Assembly: GCA_036365145.1 (NCBI GenBank)
Contig: JAEOAD010000052.1
Location: 14,507,501-14,571,500, forward strand
Source: Orientallactaga sibirica
Lineage: Eukaryota; Chordata; Mammalia; Rodentia; Dipodidae
Reading direction: 5' to 3'
Length of the DNA: 64,000 nt
The notes under the pieces were generated by a model, which worked only from the letters and a program-made list of their open reading frames with translations, had not been told where the DNA came from and made no database searches. Below are positions 36,164-46,775 of the stretch, in pieces; the stretch's first letter is position 1; every line of letters starts with the position of its first letter. The position numbers and the translations under genes were made by a program.

Positions 36164-37222
36164 TCAATAAGTAATTTCTACTTAAAGTTTTCTAGTGAAC
36201 TTACATGAACTTAACCCTATTTTCCAGTACAGAGTTAATGGAAAATAGCAAGTATGCTATAAGCAATGCCAAGGCAATATCCCTTCCAGCATTTTCATAG
36301 TATGTATAATTAGTTTTGTACTATTAATCCTACTAGCCAGTTTCTATTGGAACCCTTGATAGTGATCTTCAACAGAGAGAAGAAAAATCCCAAATATCTC
36401 CCGATTATCTTTATTGACTAGCCTCGGTTTGTTTTCACTCTCCCCACAGCTCAAGCTCACATCTGTGGCCTCCCTTTTATGGGCTCTGGAGCTATAAATC
36501 TGAAAAAGGACAGATAAGGTAGGAACCTTGTTAAACAAAATCCCCACTGAAATGTCAAACATTCAAACAGGAGTGGCCTGCCTTTATCTCTCACCACCCA
36601 GCTTTGACCCAGTCTGTTTCCTTTTACAAAGGGTCTGCTGTCTGCAAAGCAGCCATTCTTCCCTCTGGGAGACCAAAAGTCACTCCCCAGCTAGGTTATT
36701 TCCCAAAGGACGGTACTGTACTGTATGTTCCAGAGGGAGCTTGCTGGGCTGACTATCAGGGTTGCCATAAAATGCCTTGATTCGTATCTTGAGCTGGGCA
36801 GATTGGGCTTTTTGATAACCTCAGTCTATTTCCCTGGAATTGCCAGTACATATCCATATGCTGACTCATTCTGGGTGCAGAAAGCATCTGATTTCCTCAG
36901 AGGGTGGAGACTGCAAAGGCCAAGACTCTCAAGACCAGAGGAGTTGGAGAGTGCGGGAGGACAGATGCACGGCACAGGCAGAGCTGCTCGGGTTGATTAT
37001 TTACAGACAGTTTGCCAGCAGCCCGATAAGGCAAGGCTCAGCCTGGCAGCAAGCACAGTGGTGGGTCCCGTGAGCTTTCATTTTAAGATAGAAAAAGATC
37101 TGGCGTGTTTATTAAGCGATTTGGCTACCCTCAACTTGGGCCTGCACCTCTGATGGTAGCAATGACTTCTATCTGTCCTGCTGAACTGCTGGATTTCTTT
37201 GCATTGTAAGGATGAGGTTTCT

Positions 37223-37346
37223 ATTATTATTTTACTTTTTTGAGACAGGGTCTTATACATAGCCCAAGCTGCCCTTGCACTCCAGATTCTTTTGTTTCAA
37301 CCTCCCAAGTGCTGTGATTGCAGGCATGTGGCACCATGCCTGGCCA
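37223..37346 (-). mobile_element. B1-type SINE, old
   Basis: TTTTTGAGACAGGGTCTTAT, CTCCCAAGTGCTGTGATTGC, GCACCATGCCTGGCC in antisense order. Confidence 0.8.
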
Positions 37347-37639
37347 TCGTACTTTTAAAGAGAAGGTGTTTAATAAACTTGGACATGTAAACCTGTCTTT
37401 CATTGGAAAGGATCATGATACAGTTTTTGTAGGTGTCTTTGTAGGGACACAGTCTCTGTAGTAAGCATAAAGACAACACAGTAAATCCTGATGATGACTA
37501 AGTAAGTGGATGAATCTTACAAAATCTTCATACAGTTGAAGATAACTGTTAAACGAGGTAAAATTATGACCGAGCAGTGGGGCTGATCAAAATCATGGGG
37601 CCAACATGTGGTTTTGATAGACCCAGGCCCCAAGTGGGC

Positions 37640-37812
37640 CACTCTAGGAAGCCTTGAGTGGTGTGCATATCTGAACCCAGCACTTGGAAAGCTGCAGAAG
37701 GAAGACCAGGAGTTCAATGACAGCCCCTGCTACATGCAAATTCAAGGCCAGCCTGGATTACAAGAGACCTGGTCTCAATAAAGCAACACCAACCAAACAA
37801 AAAACCCCCAAA
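37640..37812 (+). mobile_element. B1-type SINE, old
   Basis: GAACCCAGCACTTGGAAAGC, TTCAAGGCCAGCCTGGATT, GACCTGGTCTCAATAAAG and a CAAAC-rich tail. Confidence 0.75.
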
Positions 37813-37857
37813 CTCACCAAAGCATTAGGAAATCACTGTGTAAGAATCACCCTTTCA

Positions 37858-38138
37858 AGGATGAGTCTACTCACTGCCGAGTTCTTACAACGTATACAGA
37901 CTTCTGTTACTACCCATAGAGTGCTTCACCTCACACTCAGAGATCACTAGGAGATATGTGCAATATATCAAGGGTGAGTCTACTCAGGAAGTTCTCCTTC
38001 AAGGGTCAGAGATCACTAGGAGATATGTGCAATATATCAAGGAATCCTTCAAGGGTGAGTCTACTCACTGCCGAGTTCTCACAATGCCTACAGACTGCTT
38101 CACCTCATGCTTAAAGATCACTAAGAGATATGTGCATA
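37858..38138 (+). repeat. Irregular local duplication, ~60-185 bp periods
   Basis: Blocks AGATCACTAGGAGATATG (37942, 38009, variant 38116), TTCAAGG(G/A)TGAGTCTACTC (37854, with shortened and full copies near 37972 and 38048) and CACTGCCGAGTTCT (37873, 38068) recur in the same order with gaps. This reads as two overlapping tandem duplications. Confidence 0.85.
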
Positions 38139-38216
38139 CAGACCTTGAACTCCTGAACATCCTGCCTCTACCTCCCAAGTGCTGGGCTTACAAGCATGGG
38201 CCCACCATGCCCAGCT
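38139..38216 (-). mobile_element. B1 left end
   Basis: GACCTTGAACTCCTGAACAT, CTCCCAAGTGCTGGGCTTAC, CACCATGCCCAGC in antisense; right half missing. Confidence 0.75.
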
Positions 38217-38509
38217 TTCCCAGCCTTCGTGCAGTGAGGTGTGGCTGGTGGACTGTGTGTAGAAGGGGCACAAGCCACAGTCTAACCTGACTCTCAGTCT
38301 CCCACATACTGGTCTGGAGTAGGGGAGACTGCATAGAATGGAGGAATGACTAGACTGAGGAAGCTGGGTCTCAGAAGGTCTGCATGAAGCAGCGTCCTCT
38401 CCCCAACCACCACTCAAAGTCCCCTACTGAACAGATATAGTGAGAAACACACTTCTTCTATATTAAAAACAAAAATTGGTAGTTTCTCATGATATCTATT
38501 GGACATTTT

Positions 38510-38838
38510 TGTGTATTTATGTACATGTTTGTATGTGTGTGGGTCATGTGCACATGTGTATTCATGCATGTGAAGGCCAGAGACTAACCTCAGGTGTCAC
38601 ACTCAGGTAATGCCATCAGCCTTTTTCTGAGGCAGTGTTTCTTCTTGGTCTGAAGCTCAGCAACTGACCTAGACTGGCTGGTCAGTGACCTTAAGGAATC
38701 TGCCTGTCTCCACCCCCAGCACTGTGGTTACAGGCGTGTACCATCACACCTGACATTTATATGGGTTCTGGAGACTGAGCTCAGACCATGATGTTAGCAA
38801 GGCAAGTGCTTTACTGACTGAGTCGTCTCCCCAGCTCC
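38510..38838 (-). mobile_element. B4/RSINE1 SINE
   Basis: GTATGTGTGTGGGTCATGTG, GAAGGCCAGAGACTAACCTC, AGACTGGCTGGTCAGTGACC, and GAGTCGTCTCCCCAGCTCC at the ID-derived end. Confidence 0.85.
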
Positions 38839-39269
38839 CAGACACTCTTGACCAACACCATCTCCATTTAAAAATGTATATGGTGTGTGTGTGTGTGCAT
38901 GCATGCATGCGCCGTGGTATGAAAGATGCAGTTAAGAGCGGGGGACAGGGAAGGCTGTGCTTCATGCATTTGAAGGGAATGAGGGAGCTGAGGTGATAAA
39001 ATGGCACTGGGGGGAGTGGTAGAGTTCTGTCTTTTCACCGTGTCACTGTTAAGTGTCCTACTTACTGGCAGTGTCCCACAGTTGTTCAAGATTTTCCCAT
39101 TGGGACAAAAGAGCAAAGGAACAATGACTTAAAATAAAAAAGATTTTAAAGTCCAAAGGCAACCTGTGGATAAATATTAACAAAACTAAGGAAGGCAGTT
39201 TCTCCTTTATCTTCAGAAAATAGACATACATTGCTACCACTCACAAAGAACCATAGACTCCAATGAGTG

Positions 39270-39425
39270 ATTCAGTGCCAGCCTGTTATCCGTACTTCTC
39301 TACCTTAAAACAAGGACAAATCATGCACTGTCCATTGCATGGAATTTTGAGAAGATCAAATGAAATGAAACGATACATGGGAAGTACTTTGAAATATTCT
39401 AAAGTCTTATTATTGGTATTGAAGA
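39270..39425 (+). mobile_element. MIR-like relic
   Basis: AAGATCAAATGAAATGAAAC, CATGGGAAGTACTTTGAAAT and TCTTATTATTGGTATTG follow the 3' half of MIR only loosely. Confidence 0.4.
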
Positions 39426-39593
39426 GACACTGTTAAGCACAATTTGGGATGACAAAAGGATGACATAAACTCCACTTATGTTTATTACTGAAGAATAGGT
39501 GCAAAAGCTGTAGGACCTTGAACTTGTATTGACTCAGCGACAAGGTGGAGGGGAAGTTAGGAATCCCATAGGCATAGTAATAAGACATCAATC

Positions 39594-39668
39594 GCGGGAC
39601 TTAGCAGGTAAGCCCTTCCCTAGTATGCGTGAGACCCTGGGTTCAATTCTCAGTATTGAAAAACAAGT
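39594..39668 (+). mobile_element. ID-like SINE fragment
   Basis: GACTTAGCAGGTAAGCCC and GACCCTGGGTTCAATTCTC match the ID tRNA-derived head. Confidence 0.55.
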
Positions 39669-39888
39669 AACATCCAAGTACTTGCAGATAAAGTATGTGT
39701 AATATGCTACCTTTTCTGTAAGGAAGAAGGAAATGAAGAATATATAGTTCTATGTCTTTTTTCTGTATAAAGAAAGTACAAGTCTGAACTTAAGAAACTA
39801 ACATGTGATAAGAAGAGGATCAAAGTGGATGGGACACATATGAGGATGGGATTTGTCATACTGTGTATTTTACAAAATTAAGAATGGG

Positions 39889-40102
39889 CTGGAGAGACAG
39901 CTTAGTGGTTAAGGTGCTTGCCTGCAAAGCCTAAGGACCCAGGTTCTATTCCCCAGTGTCCACATAAAGCCAGATGCACAAGGAGGCACATATGTCTGGA
40001 ATTTATTTGTAGTGGCTAGAGGCCCTGGAGTGCCCATTATTTCTCTCCCTATCTGCTTTCTCTCTCTCTCAAATAAATAAATAAATAAAAAATATTTTTA
40101 AA
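39889..40102 (+). mobile_element. B2-like SINE
   Basis: GGGCTGGAGAGACAGCTTAG, CCTAAGGACCCAGGTTCTAT (B-box region), GGCTAGAGGCCCTGGAG, CTCTCTCTCAAATAAATAA tail. Confidence 0.95.
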
Positions 40103-40460
40103 AATCAAGTGACTATATTGCCTGTTCAATTAATACAATGAGAGAAAGAAGTCTCAGGGAAGGTCTATATCTTGTGTGTGAGATGGGGAGGGGAGCTATC
40201 TTTTTGTGCTTTTCAGTCTTAGATCCAGGAATATAAGGTTAGCTGAGCATTATCACTAGGGTATGTGTGTGTGTGCCCATGCATACATGTATGTGTGTGT
40301 ATAACTAAACCTGTCTATGTCAGAGACTTGTAGTCAAGTCTTATCTCTTTCCTGTCCTACAAGGCTGGAAGAATCCAGGAATTATGGCGAGGGGAAACTG
40401 AAGCAGCTACTCATGCTTCTTAATTATCTGCCTCTTAGGTCACTTTAAGAGTAACTTTCA

Positions 40461-40622
40461 GCTGGGCATGGTGGTGCACGCCTTTAATCCCAGCACTCTG
40501 GAGGCAGAGTGGTAGGAGGATTGCCATGAATTCGAGGCCACCCTGAGAATACATAGTGAATTCCAGGTCAGCCTGGACTAGAGTGAGACCTTACCTCAAA
40601 AAACCAATAATAATAATAACAA
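40461..40622 (+). mobile_element. B1 SINE
   Basis: GCTGGGCATGGTGGTGCACG head, CATGAATTCGAGGCCACC, AAAAAACCAATAATAATAAT tail. AACTTTCA is repeated on both sides. Confidence 0.92.
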
Positions 40623-40635
40623 CAACTTTCAAACT

Positions 40636-40686
40636 ATATAGCGAGTTCTAGACCAGCCTGAGTGAGACCCAATCTCAAAAGTGAAA
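40636..40686 (+). mobile_element. B1 right-end fragment
   Basis: GCGAGTTCTAGACCAGCCTG and GAGACCCAATCTCAAAAG match the right part of B1. Confidence 0.6.
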
Positions 40687-40689
40687 CAA

Positions 40690-40866
40690 GCTGGTTGTGG
40701 TGGTGCAGGCCTTTAATCCAAACACTTGGGAGGCAGAGGTAGGAGGATGGCTGTGAGTTCAAGGACACCCTGAGACTACATAGTGAATTTCAGGCCAGCC
40801 TGGGCAACAGTGAAACCCTACCTCAAAAACAAAATAAAACAAAATAAATAAATAAAGCAAAAAATA
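40690..40866 (+). mobile_element. B1 SINE
   Basis: GCTGGTTGTGGTGGTGCAGG head, GGAGGCAGAGGTAGGAGGAT, and an AAACAAAATAAAAC tail. Confidence 0.92.
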
Positions 40867-40869
40867 AGG

Positions 40870-41155
40870 GTCTGGGAAGGGATATCTCAGATGTTAAGGG
40901 TGCTTGCTTGCAAGCTTGCTGTCCCATATTCAATTCTCTAGCACCCATGTAAATCCTTACATAGAGTGGTATACACATCTGTGACCCCAAAGTGTCTATG
41001 GCAATGGAGGCAGAGCCAGGAAAATCTGGATGCTCTTGGGCCAGCTAGACTGGAACACATGCTACAGGAAAAACAGGAAGGGAGAGGATGTCCACAGATC
41101 TCCACATATGTGCACGTGACGTGTGCCCCCACAACTCCCTCTCCCTAAAAAAACA
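40870..41155 (+). mobile_element. B4/RSINE1 SINE
   Basis: ID-like head TCTGGGAAGGGATATCTCAG, GTAAATCCTTACATAGAGTG middle, and CA-rich end CACATATGTGCACGTGACG. Confidence 0.7.
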
Positions 41156-41197
41156 CAACAACTCTTCTCAAACAAAAACATCAAAAACTCTATTAGA

Positions 41198-41402
41198 GGG
41201 CAGGAGGGATGGCTTAGCAGTTAAGGCGCTTGCCTGCAAAGCCAAAGGACCCAGGTTCGATTCCCCAGGACCCACGTTAGCCAGATGCACAAGGGGGCGC
41301 ATGCGTCTGGAGTTCATTTGCCATGGCTAGAGGCCCTGGCATGCCCATTCTTTCTCTTTCTCTCTCCCTGTCAAATAAATAAATAAAAATAAAATATTTT
41401 TT
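41198..41402 (+). mobile_element. B2-like SINE, near consensus
   Basis: GGATGGCTTAGCAGTTAAGG, CCAGGTTCGATTCCCCAGG (intact B box), GGGGCGCATGCGTCTGGAG with CpGs retained, and CAAATAAATAAATAAAAAT tail. Confidence 0.95.
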
Positions 41403-42180
41403 AAAATGCCACAAACAAGCAAAGAGCAGCAGATGATTTAACTGTCTGTGATTTAGCTTTATGTGAATCTGGCTGGACTACTTGACAGACAAAATGTGAG
41501 GAAAGACAGAAGCTGGTGTCCTTGTTTCTACTTCTTCACTACACGCATTACACCGCACCATCCTTGGGTCATATGTGGATCAAAACCACTGCTATCTATC
41601 TCTTGGAATATCAAAGTTAAATCTGGGTTGTTTCAAGGACTTTTTGGTTGTTAAAAGAAAATCAAACTTGCAAAGCTGCAATCCAGAAGCAGTTCGTCCT
41701 GAGTGGACTGGTTTTCTGTAGCCGTGACCTCCACATGATGGAAACAAGGAACAGCACTGAGCGAGCTGTCTTTGGACATGGGGATGCTTGGTCTCCTGCT
41801 TACTCTCCATCGAGTCCACTGAGTCTGCAGTCCCGGGCTGGTCACCTCCCAGAAGAACAGGTCTTTTGAAGAACTGTATCCTTTTGGTTAGAGGCCAGCT
41901 GACATTTTCCATCTTGTAAAGACCGTGTTCAAGCACCATCCCACTGGAAGGGGCTCTACCATTTCGCTGATGGGTCATGGCAGAACATGTGAATTGGTTT
42001 GGCTCACTCTGTTCTTTGAATATTGCCATTTGGAGATGCTTTTGTTGAGATCACAATTTAGTTGTGAGGTCTCAATCAAACAACAGCTTAGAGGATATAC
42101 TCTGTAAGTCCCTTTTATATGTTTGACGTAAGAAGCAGTTTATGTCTCAACTGAAAGACTAAATAGGAAAATACATAGAA

Positions 42181-42979
42181 TCCCGAGTGTCCCCAAGGCT
42201 CTTGTTTGCCCACCAGAACTAGACGGTAAGACCCTGCTGCTGAAGACTACATGGTTGGGCTGCAGGTCACTGAGAAACCAAGCTGGGGCTGAGCTGGAAG
42301 CTTCCTCTCCATTGACTAGCTGTCAGGATGCTGGAAAGACCTATGCAGCCTATTGAAGGAGAAAAGTCATCAATGTTCTTAACCAGCGGACCAGACAGGC
42401 CAAATGTACCAATTGGTGCAACAGTGGCATCTTTCTTATGGGGGATACCAACTGCTCTCTGGCTGGACTTGAGGGACTCCCTGCCTGGTACTGTAAACCT
42501 AATCAAAGTCCTAAGGGGGAAACTACTATTGTTGTCTGGCTAAATGGATATATTATGCTCACTAAACTACCCTCTAATTACTTGTGTTCATGCCCGTATA
42601 TTAATGCTGCTCTTTTTCAGCTAGAGAAGCTTCTCTTTTCAGATAACTGCGACTCAAAACCCACCAAAGTGCTGAGAAGTGACAGTGCTCAGCACAAAGA
42701 GGGATGTGTCTATCATGCCTTCCAAAGCTCTACTGAAGAGGTGGTTGGGAGAAGTAAGAGCCAAAGGAAGGGGAGGAGCACTTTGTAATGATGTCTTCCA
42801 GACACAAAGTGGCCCTGATATTCATGACCTCACAGTGGCTGCTGCTACCTACACAAGACCTGCATTCTAAGAGGGGAAAATGATGACATCAAAATAGAAG
42901 AGAGGCTAGATGGGAGGGGTTAATGATCATGGTATATTGTCTACGTGTATGGAGGTTGTCAATAAAATGTTAAAAAAAA
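42181..42979 (+). mobile_element. 5'-truncated L1 (3' UTR) with perfect TSD
   Basis: A 14-bp duplication, GAAAATACATAGAA, flanks the element (42167-42180 and 42980-42993). The insert contains only L1 3' UTR, ending GTCAATAAAATG and a short A run. The same sequence, more diverged, lies at about 50.37-50.79 kb. The ORFs inside it (70-116 codons) are not L1 proteins. Confidence 0.85.
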
Positions 42980-44079
42980 GAAAATACATAGAACTCAACT
43001 TGGAGCTTTCTTGTGAAACTGAGCTGAGCAGGAACAATGGTTTCGATGAGACTGACAGAAGGTGGTGGTATTTACAATGGAAGGGTCTTGTTAGTTCCCT
43101 GGCCTGGGTCCCACTGATAGGTTCCCCTGGGCAATTAGCTTTATTAGGCTCACCTGTATGCAAGGGACAGCCTCATAGCTAAGGATACCAGTGGAAACAC
43201 GGTGGAACTTGTATCACCTCACTTCCAGGAATGAAGTAGAAGTCAGGACCCCTACCACGACGCATACTTAAGGTGGGATTCTCCTGAATATACACCTATT
43301 TTGGGAGCGGAGGCAGTATAGTAGTTCTGGGCATGTGTTGTATACCAAATTCCTCTGAATTGAAATATTCCCTCCTGAAGGGAGGAGGGAGGCTCTGGAG
43401 ACTCAGGAGATCCAGCCGGGGGCAGCAGAAACCTAAAAGGTCCCATGACCACTCCCCAAGAAGCTTAGCTGCCTGCAAGGTGTGCAGTGTGCATGAGAGG
43501 CCACGTCTTGTGAGCCGTCCCCTAGGCTGGGGTGGCTCTTCAGTGGCGCAGCTGGCTTTGAGTTGTCCATGCTCCCGAAAGCAAGTGCTCACTCTGCCCT
43601 GTAAGTAACCTCAATGAGCTCATTGGTTTGCCAAAGCTGGATTTGGCACAGTCATACCTTGGTGTCATCTGAGCCCTATCTGGAGTATACAGAGGTATCT
43701 TTGCATCTCCCCAGGGGAAAATGTTTCACGTAGCTCCTTGCCACATCAAGTCACAGTCCTTACCCAGAAAGTAGTAGTATTTTATGACAGACAGACTAGG
43801 AACAATGGCTGAGGGCAGATGAGGCCGCTGGCTGTAAGCTCTGGCTTCATAACTTGCTGACTCCAACTAAGAAGGTCATCTTTGGTGAGATGTCCACTCA
43901 CATTCCTCAGAGACGAGGGTCATGTGTCCACTCTTCCCTCTTATGTGTGAATGGACACTGAGCCTCTGCTCTTGCTGTTATAGCTTCCAGCTTCTTTGTG
44001 AAGCTCTGAAGCATTTTTAAGGTTGTCTTCTACACACACCTGGGGGTACTGTGGAGTCCTCATGCACCTTAGCACACAG

Positions 44080-44262
44080 GGTCTGGGTTCAGTTTAAATC
44101 CTAGCTGTCATCTAACCTCGCTGTGCCACAGCTTTGTCGTTTGTCACATGGGGCAGTATTAGTAATTACCCACAGAAGGATGTTGGGAGGATTAAGTAAT
44201 GTAGTATATGCAAAATACCGAGCACAGTGTCTGAGGCATGGCTTACACTGCGTTCTCGTTAA
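44080..44262 (+). mobile_element. MIR relic
   Basis: CTGGGTTCAGTTTAAATCC, CTAACCTCGCTGTGCCACAG, GGGAGGATTAAGTAATGTAG, GAGCACAGTGTCTGAGGC. Confidence 0.7.
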
Positions 44263-45839
44263 CTAGAATTACAATCACCGTCAACAGCCACAGTTCTGCC
44301 CCAAATGATGCCGATGAGTCATCAGTGCTGGTCATTCTTTAATGCGAACTCTAAGCAAGGCTTCCTGGAGCTAGATCAGTGTCAGAAGCTGCTCTGAACG
44401 TAGCTTCCTGTACTTCCTCCACTGAAGGCAACACCTTCTTTGGTTCTAATTTGTTAATTTGAAGTTGAAATCACTGTATGCTTTCATGACCTTTCTTTGA
44501 TCAGAAAAATTCACTTTCACAATGACTTTACTCCAACAATCACAACGGAAAGAATCAAATCACATACACAAGAAAGGATCACATACAAGAAAATATAGAG
44601 GGGAAAAAATCACTGCATGACTGTACATGGATTTACAACTCCTTCCTTACAAGAAACCCTTCCAGAACTTTCAAAAGGTGTCCCACAAATCCAGGAATCA
44701 CAATAAAAAGAGAATAACCAAGAAAGCTCTGTGAATTAAACTCTCAACCTAGTCTAGAATTTATGAAAGAAGCTTTTGGAGTTAACTCTAAAGATACAAG
44801 AGAAGTTTCAATTTAAATCAAGATTGTGAGGATGTTTGCGACAGGCCAGACTATCCCAGTCAGACACTCGAAAACGGCATGTGCTGACAGAGCCATAGAG
44901 CACCAAGGAAGTCTCAGTTAAAATGAATCAAAATGTTTCCAGCTTGGAAAGGACCCAGTAGTTCTCCTCATTAAAATAAGAAGAGATTTCTTTTATATTT
45001 TCCATAGTCTTCATCATTCTGAATAGAAAACAGAACTGACAAGCTTCACTTTTGGTTCATAACCAACTACTTCCTGTTGCTTTGAGAGTCACTGACATTA
45101 GAAGTGGTCACAGCAGCTAAGAATCTTTCTGTATTTCTGATAACCCTAAAATAGCACTACACTTTTGATAGCTTTGGTTCGAGACAATTTTTAATACAGA
45201 CCAATGTGGTTCCCACTTTTAGTCACTTTACTGGTTCAGATTTGCCCTTCATATAAATTCATTCATCTAACATTATGATTTGGATCCAAAACAGCAAACA
45301 AGTTTTGAGAAATCTCACAGTTTTGGGTTTATTGAATGGCCATCTTGTCTGTTTCATGGCCGACTAGACATTGTATAGAAAATATCCCTTCTGGGGAAGG
45401 AGTGATCAGGTGAAAGTAGACACCATCCACTGGACACGGAGCGGTCGGGCGGCGGCTGCGGTGATGGTTTCGTCTCTCAGGAGAATGCAAACACAATCCT
45501 GGGCCACACAGGGAATCACGCAGCTGGGCCAGATCTGAGGCTTGGCTTTACTGAAGATTTGACAAGTTGTCCTAATTTCTAATTAACTGTCCTGAGATAA
45601 GGAAAGAATTACGTAACTACTAGCAGAATTAGTGCAAAGTTATTAATTTTCTCTGGCTTAAAAAGTAAGAAGTTCTACTACAAACCGAGGGCTCTGAAGA
45701 GCAAAATTACTGTTTTTTTGTACTTAATGTAAGCTGAAAATGAATGAATGAATGCACAGTTGCCAAAATAAAGATAGAAGCAGAATGTCAAGAAATTTGT
45801 ATGCACATCAATCATTAAAAAAAAAAAAAAAAAGAAAAA

Positions 45840-46040
45840 GGGCTGGAGAAGATGGCTTAGCAGTTAAGGCATTTGCTTGCAAAGCCAAAGGAACCCTGTT
45901 CAATTCCCCAGAACCCATGTAAGCCAGATGCACAAGGAGGCACATGCTTCTGGAGTTCGTTTGCAGTGGCTGGAGGCCTGGTGTGCCCATTCTCTCTCTC
46001 TCTCTCAAATAAATAAATAAAATATATTTTAAAAAAGAAA
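45840..46040 (+). mobile_element. B2-like SINE inserted behind an A-rich run
   Basis: GGGCTGGAGAAGATGGCTTA, GGCACATGCTTCTGGAGTTC, CTCTCTCTCAAATAAATAA tail. An A17 run and an AATAAA (45767) precede it, which might be the tail of another retroposed sequence. Confidence 0.93.
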
Positions 46041-46234
46041 AGAAAAAAATCAGAACACAAAACTCATCAGTCTTTAGATTCAATGAACCTGCAACTTGCC
46101 TGCATCCTCCAGGACAGAGCAGGCCAAGCCCTACACGGGGACCCTGGCTCACACATGTATGTACCACATGACACTGGTTAAGAAGCAGCATGCCAGTCTA
46201 CTTCACCCTCACCTGGTCCCTCTTCTCACCAACT

Positions 46235-46345
46235 AGACCATGTGGCAACCTTCCTCTACAAAGGGCCAAATGGTAACTGTTTTAGGCCATGCTCCATCTC
46301 TGCTGCACATTGTCCAGTTCTTTTTTCTTCCTAACAACCCTGTAA
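46235..46345 (+). mobile_element. Ancient DNA-transposon-like relic, left part
   Basis: TCTACAAAGGGCCAAATGGT, AACTGTTTTAGGCCATGC resembles an old mammalian hAT-type nonautonomous repeat. Its apparent continuation follows the B1 at 46690-46775. Confidence 0.4.
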
Positions 46346-46356
46346 AAGTATAACTA

Positions 46357-46688
46357 GCTGGGCATAGTGGCACACACCTTTAATTCCAGCACTTGAGAGG
46401 CTGGGGTAGGAGGACTGCTGGGCATACTGGCACACACCTTTAATTTCAGCACTTGAGAGGCTGGGGTAGGAGGACTGCTGGGCATACTGGCACACACCTT
46501 TAATTTCAGCACTTGAGAGGCTGGGGTAGGAGGACTGCTGGGCATACTGGCACACAACTTTAATTTCAGCACTTGAGAGGCTGGGGTAGGAGGACTGCTG
46601 TGAGTTCTAGGCCAGCCTGGGCTATAGCTGAGTTCCAAATCAGCCTGGGCTAGAGTGACAGCTTGCTTCAAAAACAAAATGTAACACA
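46357..46688 (+). mobile_element. B1 SINE with four-fold 60-bp amplification of its head
   Basis: The first 60 bp of a B1 (GCTGGGCATA(G/C)TGGCACACA ... GGGGTAGGAGGACT) repeat exactly every 60 bp at 46357, 46417, 46477 and 46537. The rest of the element (GTGAGTTCTAGGCCAGCC onward, 46597-46680) occurs once. The copies differ at only a few sites. The last two inner copies share TTTAATTTC, while the first has TTTAATTCC. Confidence 0.93.
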
Positions 46689-46689
46689 A

Positions 46690-46775
46690 TTCTTAGCTTG
46701 AGGACCCCCTTTAAACAGGATGAGTGTAAGTTATGGCCCACAGGCTGGCATTTCCTAACTCCTGATCTAGGTTAC
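46690..46775 (+). mobile_element. Ancient DNA-transposon-like relic, right part
   Basis: TTATGGCCCACAGGCTGGC and TTCCTAACTCCTGATCTA fit the end of the relic at 46235, split by the B1. Confidence 0.4.

Noticed and set aside
39889..39960. tRNA-like A and B boxes
   Set aside because: They belong to B2-superfamily SINEs, many copies of which occur in the window. No cloverleaf with a proper acceptor stem and anticodon was seen.
41463..42029. Possible coding exon around overlapping ORFs
   Set aside because: No paired splice sites with a recognised protein, and frames on both strands are equally open.
42328..42788. 71- and 116-codon plus-strand ORFs
   Set aside because: They lie wholly inside an L1 3' UTR insertion.
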